Source: Bacillota bacterium (GTDB taxonomy: Bacteria > Bacillota > Clostridia > Oscillospirales > Acutalibacteraceae). From it: a stretch of 64,000 bases of DNA. Positions within the stretch are counted from its first letter, which is position 1; each line of letters opens with the position of its first letter. The position numbers and the translations under genes were made by a program. Location: positions 1-64,000 of the forward strand of contig JAEWYE010000020.1 of assembly GCA_023458755.1 (NCBI GenBank), given 5' to 3'. Below are positions 16,519 to 25,829 of the stretch, one piece after another. The notes beneath the pieces were generated by a model. That model made no database searches and was not told where the DNA came from. It saw nothing but the letters and a program-made list of their open reading frames with translations.

Positions 16519-17322
16519 TTACTTTGCGGAGGTATTTGAATCGGCTACTGCTTCAGCAGCTAAAAAATAACCGTCTTTTCCTGTTCCAGTTTCACAAACA
16601 AGCCCATTCGGATGAACCAATAGAGACATCGCTAAGTGGTCGCTTTCGTTTTCAAATAGCTCCAAGTTGCCTGTTTTACCAAGAACTTTTCCTAAATGAC
16701 AGCAGAAATCCATATCGTTAGATGCATTTTCCATAGCTCCATTCGCGCAGGAGATTATATAGGATTTGCCATTCCAATCAAAATTTTCATCACAGAGATA
16801 TTCATATTTGCAAAAGGCATTATTTGCATCTCGCAAAGTGATCGCCTTATCGGTGTCAATATGAATTATTTTGTAATAATCATAGCCTTCAATATCCTTG
16901 CTGTCAATTTTTTCGCCAATCAAAGATTCATTTAACGAGTCCATCTGCGTTACTTGATATATTTTATTATTGTAGTTTATATAAGCAAAAACAGCATTTG
17001 CCAGTTTGTCGTTGCGATCCTGTTCGTCTTGAATAGACCGGAAGGTTTCTTCTTCTTTTATGGCTTTATATTGGCTTTCGTTAGCGGACCATGACAGGAA
17101 CGAAAACAATACTCCCAAAATTAGTATCGTACCCGATCCGAGAAAAAGATCAGATAAGTGAAGCGAAGAAATCGGATTTTTATGAATGATGAAAGTGAAT
17201 CCTTGACCCAATATGACAAAGAGTGCCACCGCCAAAGTATAACACAGAACGTACTTTGTTTTACCCACCCTTCGAGTAGTTTCCCATCGCTCCGAAAAAC
17301 TCTTTTTTGATTTCCAACTCAC
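16519..17322 (-). CDS. Two-helix membrane protein of unknown function
   Basis: 267 residues. Two hydrophobic helices (about residues 26-46 and 60-78) are separated by a short loop, followed by a long soluble C-terminal region of about 185 residues that should face the cytoplasm or exterior. No family recognised. The start was placed at GTG 17322 because GGAGGG lies seven bases upstream; the ATG at 17343 has no Shine-Dalgarno site. It stands alone between two plus-strand operons and may be an accessory gene. Confidence 0.6.
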   Translation of the reverse strand: MSWKSKKSFSERWETTRRVGKTKYVLCYTLAVALFVILGQGFTFIIHKNPISSLHLSDLFLGSGTILILGVLFSFLSWSANESQYKAIKEEETFRSIQDEQDRNDKLANAVFAYINYNNKIYQVTQMDSLNESLIGEKIDSKDIEGYDYYKIIHIDTDKAITLRDANNAFCKYEYLCDENFDWNGKSYIISCANGAMENASNDMDFCCHLGKVLGKTGNLELFENESDHLAMSLLVHPNGLVCETGTGKDGYFLAAEAVADSNTSAK

Positions 17323-17583
17323 AGCGGCACCCTCCGATTCCATATTACCAAGGACAGTATATCTCAGAAAACATTAAATTATTCGATTAAAGACAGTATA
17401 CGCGGCAGAAAATTTACTGTCAAGAACTATTTCCCAGTTCTATATAATATTACATTTTAAAAAGCGTTTCCAACAAGTACCTTTTTACAGCAGGAGAAAA
17501 CCTGATTTTTTCTATGAAAATTCGCGCATACTACTACTGTAAACGTTCAAAAGAATGAAAATAATTAAATCGAAAAATGCCTA

Positions 17584-17612
17584 TTTACAAAATCTTTTGC
17601 TCATGCTATAAT
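17584..17612 (+). promoter_or_regulatory. Promoter of rpsO
   Basis: TTTACA at 17584-17589, exactly 17 bases, TATAAT at 17607-17612. Transcription starts near 17619, giving a leader of about 128 bases. The rest of 17323-17583 is AT-rich intergenic DNA in which I see no gene. Confidence 0.8.
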
Positions 17613-17618
17613 AATTTC

Positions 17619-17746
17619 GATCTATGCCCCTTTCCCGGATAAAGGAGTAAGCCCCAATGGGGAGTTCACCAGCCTTTTTCTGCGAACGTGGGTAAATAAA
17701 TTTTGCTGTTTGCCTTGCAGGCGGCATAAAAAAGGTGGAAATTACC
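17619..17746 (+). promoter_or_regulatory. Structured rpsO leader, possible S15 autoregulatory RNA
   Basis: The leader contains a CCCC-AAT-GGGG hairpin and a second hairpin (TGCTG, TGCC / GGC, GGCA) ending just before the AAAGGTGG ribosome site. S15 is known to bind and repress its own leader in several bacteria by unrelated structures, so autoregulation is plausible. The specific fold was not computed. Confidence 0.35.
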
Positions 17747-18010
17747 ATGACAAAACAAGAAAAATCCGAAATCATCAAAGAGTATGCCATTCATGAGGGT
17801 GACACTGGTTCCGCAGAAGTTCAGATTGCTGTTCTTACAAAAAGAATCAACGATTTAACCGAGCATCTCAGAACTCACAACAAAGATCACCACAGCCGTC
17901 GCGGCCTTTTAAAGATGGTCGGTCAAAGAAGAAGCATGCTGAACTACTTGATGAACAGCGATATTGAGCGTTACCGTTCTATTATTGCAAAGTTAGGAAT
18001 CCGCAAGTAA
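17747..18010 (+). CDS. rpsO: 30S ribosomal protein S15
   Basis: 87 residues. HEGDTGSAEVQIAVLT, then the HNKDHHSRRGLL motif, is diagnostic. S15 binds the central domain of 16S rRNA early in 30S assembly. ATG 17747 follows AAAGGTGG by eight bases. Followed by a strong hairpin, then pnp, the widely conserved rpsO-pnp pair. Confidence 0.98.
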   Translation: MTKQEKSEIIKEYAIHEGDTGSAEVQIAVLTKRINDLTEHLRTHNKDHHSRRGLLKMVGQRRSMLNYLMNSDIERYRSIIAKLGIRK

Positions 18011-18026
18011 TCCAAATTGTAGCATT

Positions 18027-18056
18027 AGGCAGGCAGCGTCGGCTGCCTGCCTTTAG
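18027..18056 (+). terminator. Hairpin terminator between rpsO and pnp
   Basis: AGGCAGGCAGC (18027-18037) pairs with GCTGCCTGCCT (18042-18052), followed only by a short TT. It may be a partial terminator or an RNase site that limits read-through into pnp. Confidence 0.65.
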
Positions 18057-18229
18057 ACTACATGAGGAAAATGGTACCTGTTCTATTGTCAGTCGTTACA
18101 GGGTGACCTTGGTTTTAGCAGTGAAACGAACCCCCGTATGCAAATGGATTTGGAATTCGGGTGCTGGTTTTATTGCTAAACCGGCTGCCTCCCTGTACGG
18201 AATATAAAAATAAAAATGGAGGAACTGGA

Positions 18230-20437
18230 ATGTTTGAAAATTACAAAGTGTTTAAAACCGATTTTGCCGGACGCCCGCTGGTGATTGAAACAGGCAAAAT
18301 GGCACAGCTTGCAAACGGTGCCTGCTTGGTTCGTTACGGTGAAACCGTGGTGCATGTGGCCGTTACCGCAGCGCCGAAGCCGCGTGAAGGAGTGGACTTC
18401 TTCCCGCTTTCCGTTGACTTTGAGGAGAAAATGTATTCGGTAGGTAAAATACCGGGCTCTTATACAAGACGCGAAGCTCGCCCCAGCGACAAATCCATCT
18501 TGGTTTGCCGTATGATTGACCGCCCGATTCGTCCGCTGTTCCCGAAAGATATGCGCAACGATGTTTCCATCGTTTGCACTGTGATGTCAGTTGACCCCGA
18601 CTGCTCACCGGAAATTGCCGCAATGGTCGGTACATCCGCCGCTTTGAGCATTTCCGATATCCCGTGGCATGGCCCAATTTCCGGCGTAAGCGTCGGATAT
18701 ATTGATGGCGAATTCATCATTAATCCAACCGCCGAGCAGCGCAAAGTTTCCCAAATGGCAGTAACCGTTGCTTCCACCGATTCCCGTATTGCCATGATTG
18801 AGGCCGGCGCAAATGAAATCAGCGATGAAGATATGTACAACGGTATCATGGCGGGTCATGAAGCCAATCAGCACATTATTGAATTCATAAAGGGCATGCA
18901 GGCAGAAATCGGCAAAGAGAAATTTTCCTATCCGAGCAATGAGCCGGATGCGGACATGCTTGCAGCCGTGAAAGAATTTGCAACCGAAGAACTGAAGGTT
19001 GCTTTGGATACCGATGATAAACTGGTGCGTGACGAACGCTTAAAGCCGATTTATGAAAAAGTTCACGAGCATTTTGATCCGATTTACCCGGAGCAGGAAG
19101 CAAAGCTTGACGAGTGCATGTACAAGGCACAAAAGAATGTGGTACGCCGCTGGCTGCTGGATGAGCAAAAGCGTGTGGATGGCAGAAAGATGGATCAAAT
19201 CCGTCCGCTGGCAGCAGAAGCCGGATTATTGCCGCGCGTACACGGTTCCGGTATGTTTACCAGAGGCCAAACACAGGTTCTTACCATCGCAACGTTAGGC
19301 CCTGTCAGCGATCAGCAAACCTTTGACGGCATTGACGACGAAGAGAGCAAACGCTATATTCACCACTATAATTTCCCATCTTATTCCGTTGGTGAAACCA
19401 AACCGAGCCGCGGCCCGGGCAGACGTGAAATTGGTCACGGTGCTCTTGCCGAACGTGCACTGGTGCCGGTCATTCCTTCGGTTGAGGAATTCCCTTATAC
19501 GCTGCGCCTTGTTTCCGAGGTGCTTTCCTCCAACGGTTCTACTTCGCAGGGTTCCATTTGTGGCAGCACACTGGCTCTTATGGATGCGGGCGTGCCGATT
19601 AAGGCTCCGGTTGCCGGCATTTCCTGCGGCCTGATCACCGAGGGTGAACGCTGGATGACCATGGTGGATATTCAGGGCTTGGAAGATTTCTTTGGCGACA
19701 TGGACTTTAAAGTTGCCGGTACGCATGCAGGTATTACCGCCATTCAAATGGATTTGAAGATAGACGGCTTAACTCCGGACATGATCAAAGAGGCACTTGC
19801 AAAAACACATAAAGCCCGCGATTATATTTTGGATGACATCATGCTCAAGGCGATTCCGGAGCCGAGAAAAGAACTTTCGAAATATGCTCCGAAAATGCTC
19901 TCTACTAAAATTCCGGTTGATAAAATCCGTGAAGTCATCGGCTCCGGCGGAAAAGTCATCCAAAAGATCTGTGCGGAATGTGAAGTTAAGGTCGATGTGG
20001 AAGAGGACGGCAACGTGTTTGTTTCCGGCATTGACATTGACAACTGCCGCCGCGCAATGACCATCATTGACACCATTGTAAACGATCCGGAAGTCGGCGC
20101 GATTTACAAGGGCAAGGTAACCCGCATTATGGACTTCGGCGCATTTGTTGAAATCGCTCCGGGCAAAGAGGGTTTGGTGCATATTTCCCGTTTGGATGTC
20201 AAACGCACCGAGAAGGTAACCGACGCAGTTAATGTCGGCGATGAAGTGATGGTAAAGGTTCTAGAAATAGATGACAAGGGCAGACTGAATCTTTCCCGCC
20301 GCGATGCATTGATCGAGGTAGAAGGCCTTGTGCCGGAGAACGAGATTTCGGATGCTCCCCGCCGCCCAATGCCGCGCCGTGACGATCAAAGGGGAAGCAA
20401 TGGCTTCCGCCCAAATCTGAATAGACCAAGACAATAA
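18230..20437 (+). CDS. pnp: Polyribonucleotide nucleotidyltransferase (PNPase)
   Basis: 735 residues. Two RNase PH-like domains flank an all-helical linker, followed by a KH domain (IREVIGSGGKVIQKI) and an S1 domain (GKVTRIMDFGAFVEIAPGKEG). It degrades RNA 3' to 5' with phosphate. ATG 18230 with GGAGGAACTGG upstream was chosen over an open-frame extension. The 170-base gap after rpsO may hold a pnp leader, but I cannot define a fold. Terminated at 20456. Confidence 0.98.
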   Translation: MFENYKVFKTDFAGRPLVIETGKMAQLANGACLVRYGETVVHVAVTAAPKPREGVDFFPLSVDFEEKMYSVGKIPGSYTRREARPSDKSILVCRMIDRPIRPLFPKDMRNDVSIVCTVMSVDPDCSPEIAAMVGTSAALSISDIPWHGPISGVSVGYIDGEFIINPTAEQRKVSQMAVTVASTDSRIAMIEAGANEISDEDMYNGIMAGHEANQHIIEFIKGMQAEIGKEKFSYPSNEPDADMLAAVKEFATEELKVALDTDDKLVRDERLKPIYEKVHEHFDPIYPEQEAKLDECMYKAQKNVVRRWLLDEQKRVDGRKMDQIRPLAAEAGLLPRVHGSGMFTRGQTQVLTIATLGPVSDQQTFDGIDDEESKRYIHHYNFPSYSVGETKPSRGPGRREIGHGALAERALVPVIPSVEEFPYTLRLVSEVLSSNGSTSQGSICGSTLALMDAGVPIKAPVAGISCGLITEGERWMTMVDIQGLEDFFGDMDFKVAGTHAGITAIQMDLKIDGLTPDMIKEALAKTHKARDYILDDIMLKAIPEPRKELSKYAPKMLSTKIPVDKIREVIGSGGKVIQKICAECEVKVDVEEDGNVFVSGIDIDNCRRAMTIIDTIVNDPEVGAIYKGKVTRIMDFGAFVEIAPGKEGLVHISRLDVKRTEKVTDAVNVGDEVMVKVLEIDDKGRLNLSRRDALIEVEGLVPENEISDAPRRPMPRRDDQRGSNGFRPNLNRPRQ

Positions 20438-20455
20438 TCGAATCGATATAACAGA

Positions 20456-20497
20456 AGACCCGCTTTGGAAGTTTGAGCTTCCTTAGCGGGTCTTTTA
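20456..20497. terminator. Bidirectional terminator after pnp
   Basis: AGACCCGCT (20456-20464) pairs with AGCGGGTCT (20485-20493), with an inner GGAAG/CTTCC stem. It serves pnp and the convergent regulator gene. Confidence 0.9.
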
Positions 20498-20498
20498 C

Positions 20499-20792
20499 CT
20501 ATTTTTTTGCTGCCTTGAATTCTTCCAGCAGGGCGTTAAAAATGTCCTGCTCCGCTTCGGTTAATCCGTCAACTACAATCATTTTCCGATTTTCCAGACC
20601 CAAGATATAATCGGTGGAAGAACCGTACAAAATTGACAACTGAATCAATACGTCAATCGACGGGGTTTTGATGTTGTTTTCATAACCGCTTATTGTTGCT
20701 TTGGATAGATTCAAACGTTTTGCGACCTGTGTTTGTGTCAGCTTTTTCTTCCCTCTTAATTCGCGTAGGCGAGAACCAAAATCATAGTCCAT
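20499..20792 (-). CDS. XRE-family transcriptional regulator
   Basis: 97 residues. The N-terminal Cro/CI helix-turn-helix (LRELRGKKKLTQTQVAKRL, then LSKATISGYENNIKTPSID) is clear; the short C-terminal part is acidic. ATG 20792 was preferred over 20798 because it gives proper spacing to GGGGG. A small single-domain repressor; target genes are not evident. The region 20800-21117 upstream holds AT-rich sequence with no gene or operator I can support. Confidence 0.85.
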   Translation of the reverse strand: MDYDFGSRLRELRGKKKLTQTQVAKRLNLSKATISGYENNIKTPSIDVLIQLSILYGSSTDYILGLENRKMIVVDGLTEAEQDIFNALLEEFKAAKK

Positions 20793-21117
20793 GCTCATCC
20801 CCCAAAACTGTCAGCCCCAGCTCAACAGCAAGTTCCTTTATTTGTAAATTTGTAATCGCAATGAAATATTTCTATATAAATTATATAAAAAAGAGGTGAG
20901 GTCTTCATTCAATATATCGTAAAATTTGGACATTAATTTAGCAGTTTGGCTAGAAAACAGAAGGAATTCCGCAAATAAATTTCGCAGCTTTCCGTTTGCC
21001 CACGAACAACTTTATACTGAACCATTATCACCGTGCAATTGTTCCAGACGATCAAAATATCAACAGCAGTTTCATAGGGTGAATTTATGAATAATTCTTC
21101 ATTATTCTGCAAACTTG

Positions 21118-21126
21118 TGCTATAAT
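21118..21126 (+). promoter_or_regulatory. Extended -10 promoter of proBA
   Basis: TGCTATAAT with a weak -35 (TTCATT at 21098-21103, 17 bases upstream). It lies 34 bases before the proB start. Confidence 0.6.
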
Positions 21127-21159
21127 GAAACGGTATAAAATTTTGAGGAGTCGGTGAAT

Positions 21160-21957
21160 ATGTCGGCCATTACGCAGGCAAAACGAATTGTCGTGAAAGT
21201 GGGTACTTCCACTTTGACGTATGAAAACGGTAAGGTAAATCTGCGCAGGATAGAAGCGCTGTGCAAGGTGTTAAGCGATTTGCAGAATTCCGGCAGAGAA
21301 ATCATACTGGTGACCTCCGGCGCAATCGGCGTTGGGGTGGGCAAGCTTGGATTGCGTGAACGACCGCAGGAAACCGAAAAGAAGCAGGCTGTGGCGGCAG
21401 TCGGACAGTGTGAGCTGATGTTTATCTACGATAAACTGTTTGGGGAATACAACCGTACGGTAGCGCAGGTTTTGCTCACCGCAGACGTAACCGCAAGCGA
21501 GCACAGCAAGAAAAACGTGGAAAACACCTTTAATGAATTGCTTGCCATGGATATTATACCGGTCGTGAACGAAAATGATACGGTCGGCATTGATGAGCTG
21601 GTTGGCAACAATTTTGGGGATAACGATACACTTTCGGCTACGGTCGCAGCACTGGTGAATGCCGATTTACTGGTGATTCTGACCGATATTGATGGGCTTT
21701 ATGACGGAAATCCGCGTATGAACCCAAACGCAAAACGCATTCCGTTTGTGCGGGGTGTTACCGATGAAATCCGTGCCTTAGCGGGCGGCTCCGGATCTAG
21801 CCGGGGAACCGGCGGCATGGCGACGAAAGTTTCCGCGGCGGCAATCGCCAATCAGGCGGGAATTCCGTGCTGTGTTATCAGCGGAGCAAACCCAAAAAAT
21901 CTTTATGATCTTTTCGACGGTATACAAATTGGGACAACTTTCAGCGCGGACGCATGA
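21160..21957 (+). CDS. proB: Glutamate 5-kinase
   Basis: 265 residues. First step of proline synthesis, phosphorylating glutamate. The kinase signatures KVGTSTL, VTSGAIGVG, NENDTVG and LTDIDGLYDGNPR are all present. The C-terminal PUA domain found in E. coli ProB is absent, which is common in Firmicutes. ATG 21160 was chosen (GAGGAG nine bases upstream) over GTG 21154. Followed by proA after 39 bases. Confidence 0.96.
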   Translation: MSAITQAKRIVVKVGTSTLTYENGKVNLRRIEALCKVLSDLQNSGREIILVTSGAIGVGVGKLGLRERPQETEKKQAVAAVGQCELMFIYDKLFGEYNRTVAQVLLTADVTASEHSKKNVENTFNELLAMDIIPVVNENDTVGIDELVGNNFGDNDTLSATVAALVNADLLVILTDIDGLYDGNPRMNPNAKRIPFVRGVTDEIRALAGGSGSSRGTGGMATKVSAAAIANQAGIPCCVISGANPKNLYDLFDGIQIGTTFSADA

Positions 21958-21996
21958 TACGATAAATGCGCACAACGCAATCATGAGGTGATAAAA

Positions 21997-23241
21997 ATGA
22001 CGACAATTGAGCAGATGGGGCAGCAGGCCAAAGCGGCAGCGCGTAAATTATCGGCTGCCGGTGCGAAAAAGGATGCTGCGCTGCATCAAATTGCGGCGGC
22101 ATTGGAACAAGGAAAGGCAAAAATACTTGCGGCAAATGCGCAGGATTTGGCTGCCGCAAAAGAAAACGGAATGAGTCAGTCCCTTCTGGACAGGCTTGCG
22201 CTGAGCGAAGCGCGTATTTCCGGCATGGCGGACGGTGTGCGTCAGGTTGCCGCGCTGCGTGACCCAATCGGAACAATCATCGAGGGCGGAGTTCGCCCGA
22301 ACGGGCTGCGTGTGGAGAAAATACGTGTACCGCTGGGCGTGATCGGAATTATCTATGAAGCGCGCCCAAATGTTACCGCGGACGCTGCGGCACTTTGTCT
22401 GAAAGCGGGCAACGCGGTTATTCTTCGCGGAGGAAAAGAGGCTATCCATTCCAATGTGTGTATTGCGCAAATCATGCGCGAGGCGCTGGAACAGGCTGGT
22501 TTGCCGATGGACTGCATTCAGCTTGTACAGGATACCAGCCGGGAATCCGCGTACGAAATGATGAACCTTACCGATTATTTAGACGTTCTGATTCCCCGCG
22601 GCGGCGCGGGACTGATTCAGTCAGTTGTACAGAACTCGCATGTGCCGGTTATTCAGACCGGTGTGGGCAACTGCCACGTTTATGTAGACGATACCGCTGA
22701 TATCGACATGGCGGCAAATATTATATTTAACGCAAAAACATCGCGTCCGTCTGTATGCAACGCAATCGAAACTATACTTGTCCATAAGGATATTGCCGAA
22801 AAGGCACTGCCTGCTATTAAAGCAAGGCTGGATGAAAAAAATGTGGAGCTTCGCGGCTGTGAACGCACCCGTGAAATTTTGGGAGACTGTGTTGTTCCGG
22901 CGGCGGAAAGTGACTGGGCAACCGAATTTTTGGACTATATCCTGGCTGTTAAAGTCGTGGACAGTATGGAAGACGCAATCGAGCACATCGCGCGTTATTC
23001 TTCCGGTCACAGCGAGGCCATTGTTACCGAAAGTTATGAAAATGCCGCATGTTTTACCACTCAAGTGGATTCGGCGGCGGTGTACATCAATGCTTCCACA
23101 CGCTTTACCGACGGAGGAGAATTCGGCTTGGGCGCGGAAATCGGAATTTCCACACAAAAACTGCACGCGCGCGGCCCAATGGGAGTAAACGAATTAACTT
23201 CGGTTAAGTTTATCATAAGCGGCAACGGGCAAATCAGATAG
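21997..23241 (+). CDS. proA: Gamma-glutamyl phosphate reductase
   Basis: 414 residues. Aldehyde-dehydrogenase-fold enzyme reducing glutamyl 5-phosphate to the semialdehyde with NADPH. GVIGIIYEARPNVTADAAAL, then the catalytic-Cys segment SVCNAIETILVH and the C-terminal FTDGGEFGLGAEIGIST, are ProA signatures. ATG 21997 follows GAGGTG. Forms proBA; the next gene follows after 10 bases and may be co-transcribed. Confidence 0.97.
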   Translation: MTTIEQMGQQAKAAARKLSAAGAKKDAALHQIAAALEQGKAKILAANAQDLAAAKENGMSQSLLDRLALSEARISGMADGVRQVAALRDPIGTIIEGGVRPNGLRVEKIRVPLGVIGIIYEARPNVTADAAALCLKAGNAVILRGGKEAIHSNVCIAQIMREALEQAGLPMDCIQLVQDTSRESAYEMMNLTDYLDVLIPRGGAGLIQSVVQNSHVPVIQTGVGNCHVYVDDTADIDMAANIIFNAKTSRPSVCNAIETILVHKDIAEKALPAIKARLDEKNVELRGCERTREILGDCVVPAAESDWATEFLDYILAVKVVDSMEDAIEHIARYSSGHSEAIVTESYENAACFTTQVDSAAVYINASTRFTDGGEFGLGAEIGISTQKLHARGPMGVNELTSVKFIISGNGQIR

Positions 23242-23251
23242 GAGGTTCGGT

Positions 23252-24268
23252 ATGAGCGCAGGCAAGAAGAAAGAACCGGAGACCAAAACGGAAACACAGG
23301 CACCGCAGCAGGAGGACACAGGCTTTACGTCCGATTACCGCGAAGCGTATCAAATGGCGGACCCAAAGAAAAAAACGCGGCGGAAAAAACTGAATTCTGT
23401 GATGCAGTCAACGGTGGATACCGTAAAAACCGTGGCAAAAAAGAATATCAATATCATTCCAAATATTGATACGGACAGCAGTGAGCCGGAGCCGGAACTG
23501 GATGATTTTTTGCCGGAGGATCAAAAAAACGAGGATGAAGAACTGCTTTCCAAGCAGGCGGAACCTCTCAAGCTGATCAATACCGAATATCCGGCAAAGA
23601 AGAACCGCCGTCATAAACGCAAGTATGGGATTGCCGTGGGCGCTTTCGTTATGCTGTTTGCTCTGGTGGGCGTTTGTTTTCTTGTAGGAACGATCGGAAA
23701 TAAGATTTACCGTGCGGCAACCGATGACAGCAAGCTGCGCACCTATGATTCATTTTTATCCGCGGTTGTCATGCAGGATCCCCAGCCGTTTGAGTCTCCT
23801 TCCAAAGCCGATGAGGGCATGGTTCTGCAGGCTTCCCTATGGCGCGCGGTAACACAGAACGGCAGTCAGTATACAAGTTATGACGACACGGGCCGCACTC
23901 TGGTGCCACTTGCGGACGTAGTGGATGCCTGCCACGAGCTTTTTGGCCCAAAATGTGAACTGCAGCCGGAAAGCCAGAAGAACGAAAGCTTTTTTGAGTA
24001 TGACTCCCAAAAGAATGTGTTCCATGTGCTGCCCTACAGTTCACAGAGCAGCTTTGCGGCCTATACCGTAAGCAGCAAAAAAAGCGGAAACAACACCATA
24101 CTGAAAGTAGGTTATGTTTCCGCTACAGACGATTGGCGCAATGCAGACTCCACGCAGGCAGTATCGGCGCCGAAACCGACCAAGTATATGGAGTACGTGA
24201 TGGCAGCGAATCCCGCTACCAATAAGGAATATGTTACTGCTGTTCATGCGGTAACGGATGGGAAATAA
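23252..24268 (+). CDS. Single-pass membrane protein of unknown function
   Basis: 338 residues. A charged, low-complexity N-terminal region of about 125 residues ends in a basic stretch (KKNRRHKRKYG), followed by one transmembrane helix (about residues 126-149) and a C-terminal extracytoplasmic domain of about 190 residues. The topology is that of a type II membrane protein with a long cytoplasmic tail. No family recognised. It follows proA by ten bases with GGAGG before ATG, so it is probably in the proBA transcript without an obvious functional link. Confidence 0.65.
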   Translation: MSAGKKKEPETKTETQAPQQEDTGFTSDYREAYQMADPKKKTRRKKLNSVMQSTVDTVKTVAKKNINIIPNIDTDSSEPEPELDDFLPEDQKNEDEELLSKQAEPLKLINTEYPAKKNRRHKRKYGIAVGAFVMLFALVGVCFLVGTIGNKIYRAATDDSKLRTYDSFLSAVVMQDPQPFESPSKADEGMVLQASLWRAVTQNGSQYTSYDDTGRTLVPLADVVDACHELFGPKCELQPESQKNESFFEYDSQKNVFHVLPYSSQSSFAAYTVSSKKSGNNTILKVGYVSATDDWRNADSTQAVSAPKPTKYMEYVMAANPATNKEYVTAVHAVTDGK

Positions 24269-24291
24269 GAAAATTTCTACATATCCAATTT

Positions 24292-24621
24292 TTATAAGAG
24301 CAAATACATCATGGTAAAAATAAGACTGGTATCCGATTTTTCTTCAATTAAAATTAAAAGCAGAACCAGAATAAGGGTGCGTTCTTTATCCTTCATCAGG
24401 GAACCGAACAGGTCGGTGATTGGGTTTTCGGAGTGATGTTCGGCGCTCATTTCCCGCGCCGCGGGAAGAGCGTGATTTTCCGTAGCATGGGGCGGCGGTT
24501 CATGCTGCACTTCGCGAGGGGAGCTGCGAAGACTTTGCTGTGCGCGGCTTTGCATCTCCTGAACCCGCCGAATTGCATCCTGCTGCATTCTGCTCATGTC
24601 ATTGTTATTCTCAAACGCCAT
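24292..24621 (-). CDS. Small protein with hydrophobic C-terminus (third gene of a three-gene set)
   Basis: 109 residues. The hydrophilic Gln/Arg-rich N-terminal half carries a Pro/His patch. The last 30 residues are hydrophobic (LILVLLLILIEEKSDTSLIF onwards), interrupted by EEKSD. No known family. It overlaps the preceding gene by one base, so it is co-translated with the two upstream small proteins. I have a general impression of similar clostridial small proteins but cannot name one. Confidence 0.6.
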   Translation of the reverse strand: MAFENNNDMSRMQQDAIRRVQEMQSRAQQSLRSSPREVQHEPPPHATENHALPAAREMSAEHHSENPITDLFGSLMKDKERTLILVLLLILIEEKSDTSLIFTMMYLLL

Positions 24622-24959
24622 TATAATATCCCCTTTAGCATCGGAAGAACGCGTATCATCTGTAAAATTTGAATGGCTTGATCCAGCTTTTTCTGCCGTT
24701 CCGGTCCCAATAAAGGCCGCAGCGCACGCAGCAGGCGGGTATTGTCGTCCTCTTGGCGGAAGTTCGAAAGCAGCGGCGCCATTTTCATTACAGTTTTTAG
24801 CGTATCGCCGTCAAGCCCAAGCGGATTGCCGCTTGGGCTTGATACAGCCGGAGGTTCGGGCGGTGCGGATTGACCAAGCAACCCGGCAAGATTTTTGATT
24901 CGTTCCATTCCTTCCGGACTGTTTAACAATTCACTTAACTTGCCTGCAAGGTCATCCAT
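24621..24959 (-). CDS. Small helical protein (second gene of the set)
   Basis: 112 residues, rich in Leu and predicted helical. The N-terminus MDDLAGKLSELLNSPEGM is followed by a Pro/Ser linker and a C-terminal region with repeated Leu-Leu patterns (TLKTVMKMAPLLSNF, LLRALRPLLG). No family assigned. Three bases separate it from the upstream gene and it overlaps the downstream gene by one base. Cytoplasmic or membrane-peripheral (inference). Confidence 0.62.
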   Translation of the reverse strand: MDDLAGKLSELLNSPEGMERIKNLAGLLGQSAPPEPPAVSSPSGNPLGLDGDTLKTVMKMAPLLSNFRQEDDNTRLLRALRPLLGPERQKKLDQAIQILQMIRVLPMLKGIL

Positions 24960-24962
24960 CGG

Positions 24963-25202
24963 TTATTTTCCTCCCATTAGCTTTTGCAGCAGCGCCTGTG
25001 CCTGGGGTGTGCTGAGCAGCTTGTTGGCCGCCTCTTTGTCATTGAGTACCTGCTGCAGTTTTTCCATATCATTTGCGCTTACGTTTCCAAGCAGTTTAGA
25101 AAGATCTCCGGACTGCGCCTCATTTTTTAAGGCGTTCGGAGTTGTGCCGAGCCGCTGCGCGGCGATTTTAAGCAGGTTTTCCAATTCATCGTTGTTCGGC
25201 AT
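24963..25202 (-). CDS. Small helical protein (first gene of the set)
   Basis: 79 residues. Alternating short helical motifs (NLLKIAAQRLGTTPNALK, KLLGNVSANDMEKLQQVL, KLLSTPQAQALLQKLMGGK) look like an internal repeat of a Leu/Ala helix. No family assigned. GGTGG lies before the ATG. Its reading direction diverges from the phosphodiesterase gene 90 bases away. The compact overlap with two other small genes suggests one complex or pathway (inference). Confidence 0.6.
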   Translation of the reverse strand: MPNNDELENLLKIAAQRLGTTPNALKNEAQSGDLSKLLGNVSANDMEKLQQVLNDKEAANKLLSTPQAQALLQKLMGGK

Positions 25203-25291
25203 TTGTTATCACCACCTGTACCATAAATATGTGGTACGAGCGCGGGATATGATAAATCCTGATTTTTGTTTCGTAACCCGGAGGTGCGTTC

Positions 25292-25756
25292 ATGAGAATA
25301 TTGGTAGTATCCGATACACATAAAGACGGTTACGCTTTGCGTAAGGCTATTTTGTCACAGACAACGGCAGAGGTTGTCATTCATTTGGGTGACGGCGCAG
25401 ATGAAGCGGCGGATATGAAGCTGAATTTCCCCGAAAAAATGTTTTTGCAGGTTCGGGGCAACTGCGACTGGGGCTCCACTTTGCCGACATACGGGGATGC
25501 TACGCTGGAAGGCAAACACATTTTTTATACGCACGGGCATAACTACAACGCAAAATACGGGATGTATGAAATATGCTGCGCCGCGCGTGACCATAAGGCG
25601 GATATTCTGCTTTTTGGACATACGCATCAGGCAATAACCGATTATGAGGACGGACTTTATATCATGAATCCCGGCTCGCTTAATGGCAGTCAGGGAACTT
25701 ATGGAATCTTGGATATTACCAAAGCCGGCATCGTAACCAATATCATTGCGATATAA
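25292..25756 (+). CDS. YfcE/MJ0936-type metallophosphoesterase
   Basis: 154 residues. All calcineurin-fold metal motifs are visible in order: DTH (residues 8-10), GDGADE, GNCDWG, THGH and GHTH. Members are small cytoplasmic phosphodiesterases acting on model diesters; the physiological substrate is unknown. GGAGG precedes the ATG by seven bases. Often adjacent to small clostridial genes; here it is followed by phosphoglucomutase. Confidence 0.9.
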   Translation: MRILVVSDTHKDGYALRKAILSQTTAEVVIHLGDGADEAADMKLNFPEKMFLQVRGNCDWGSTLPTYGDATLEGKHIFYTHGHNYNAKYGMYEICCAARDHKADILLFGHTHQAITDYEDGLYIMNPGSLNGSQGTYGILDITKAGIVTNIIAI

Positions 25757-25829
25757 TTGACATAAAGCAGAACAAATGGTAATCTTAATGTACAAAAACC
25801 CATTGGAACGGAAAGGACAGGGAATTAGC

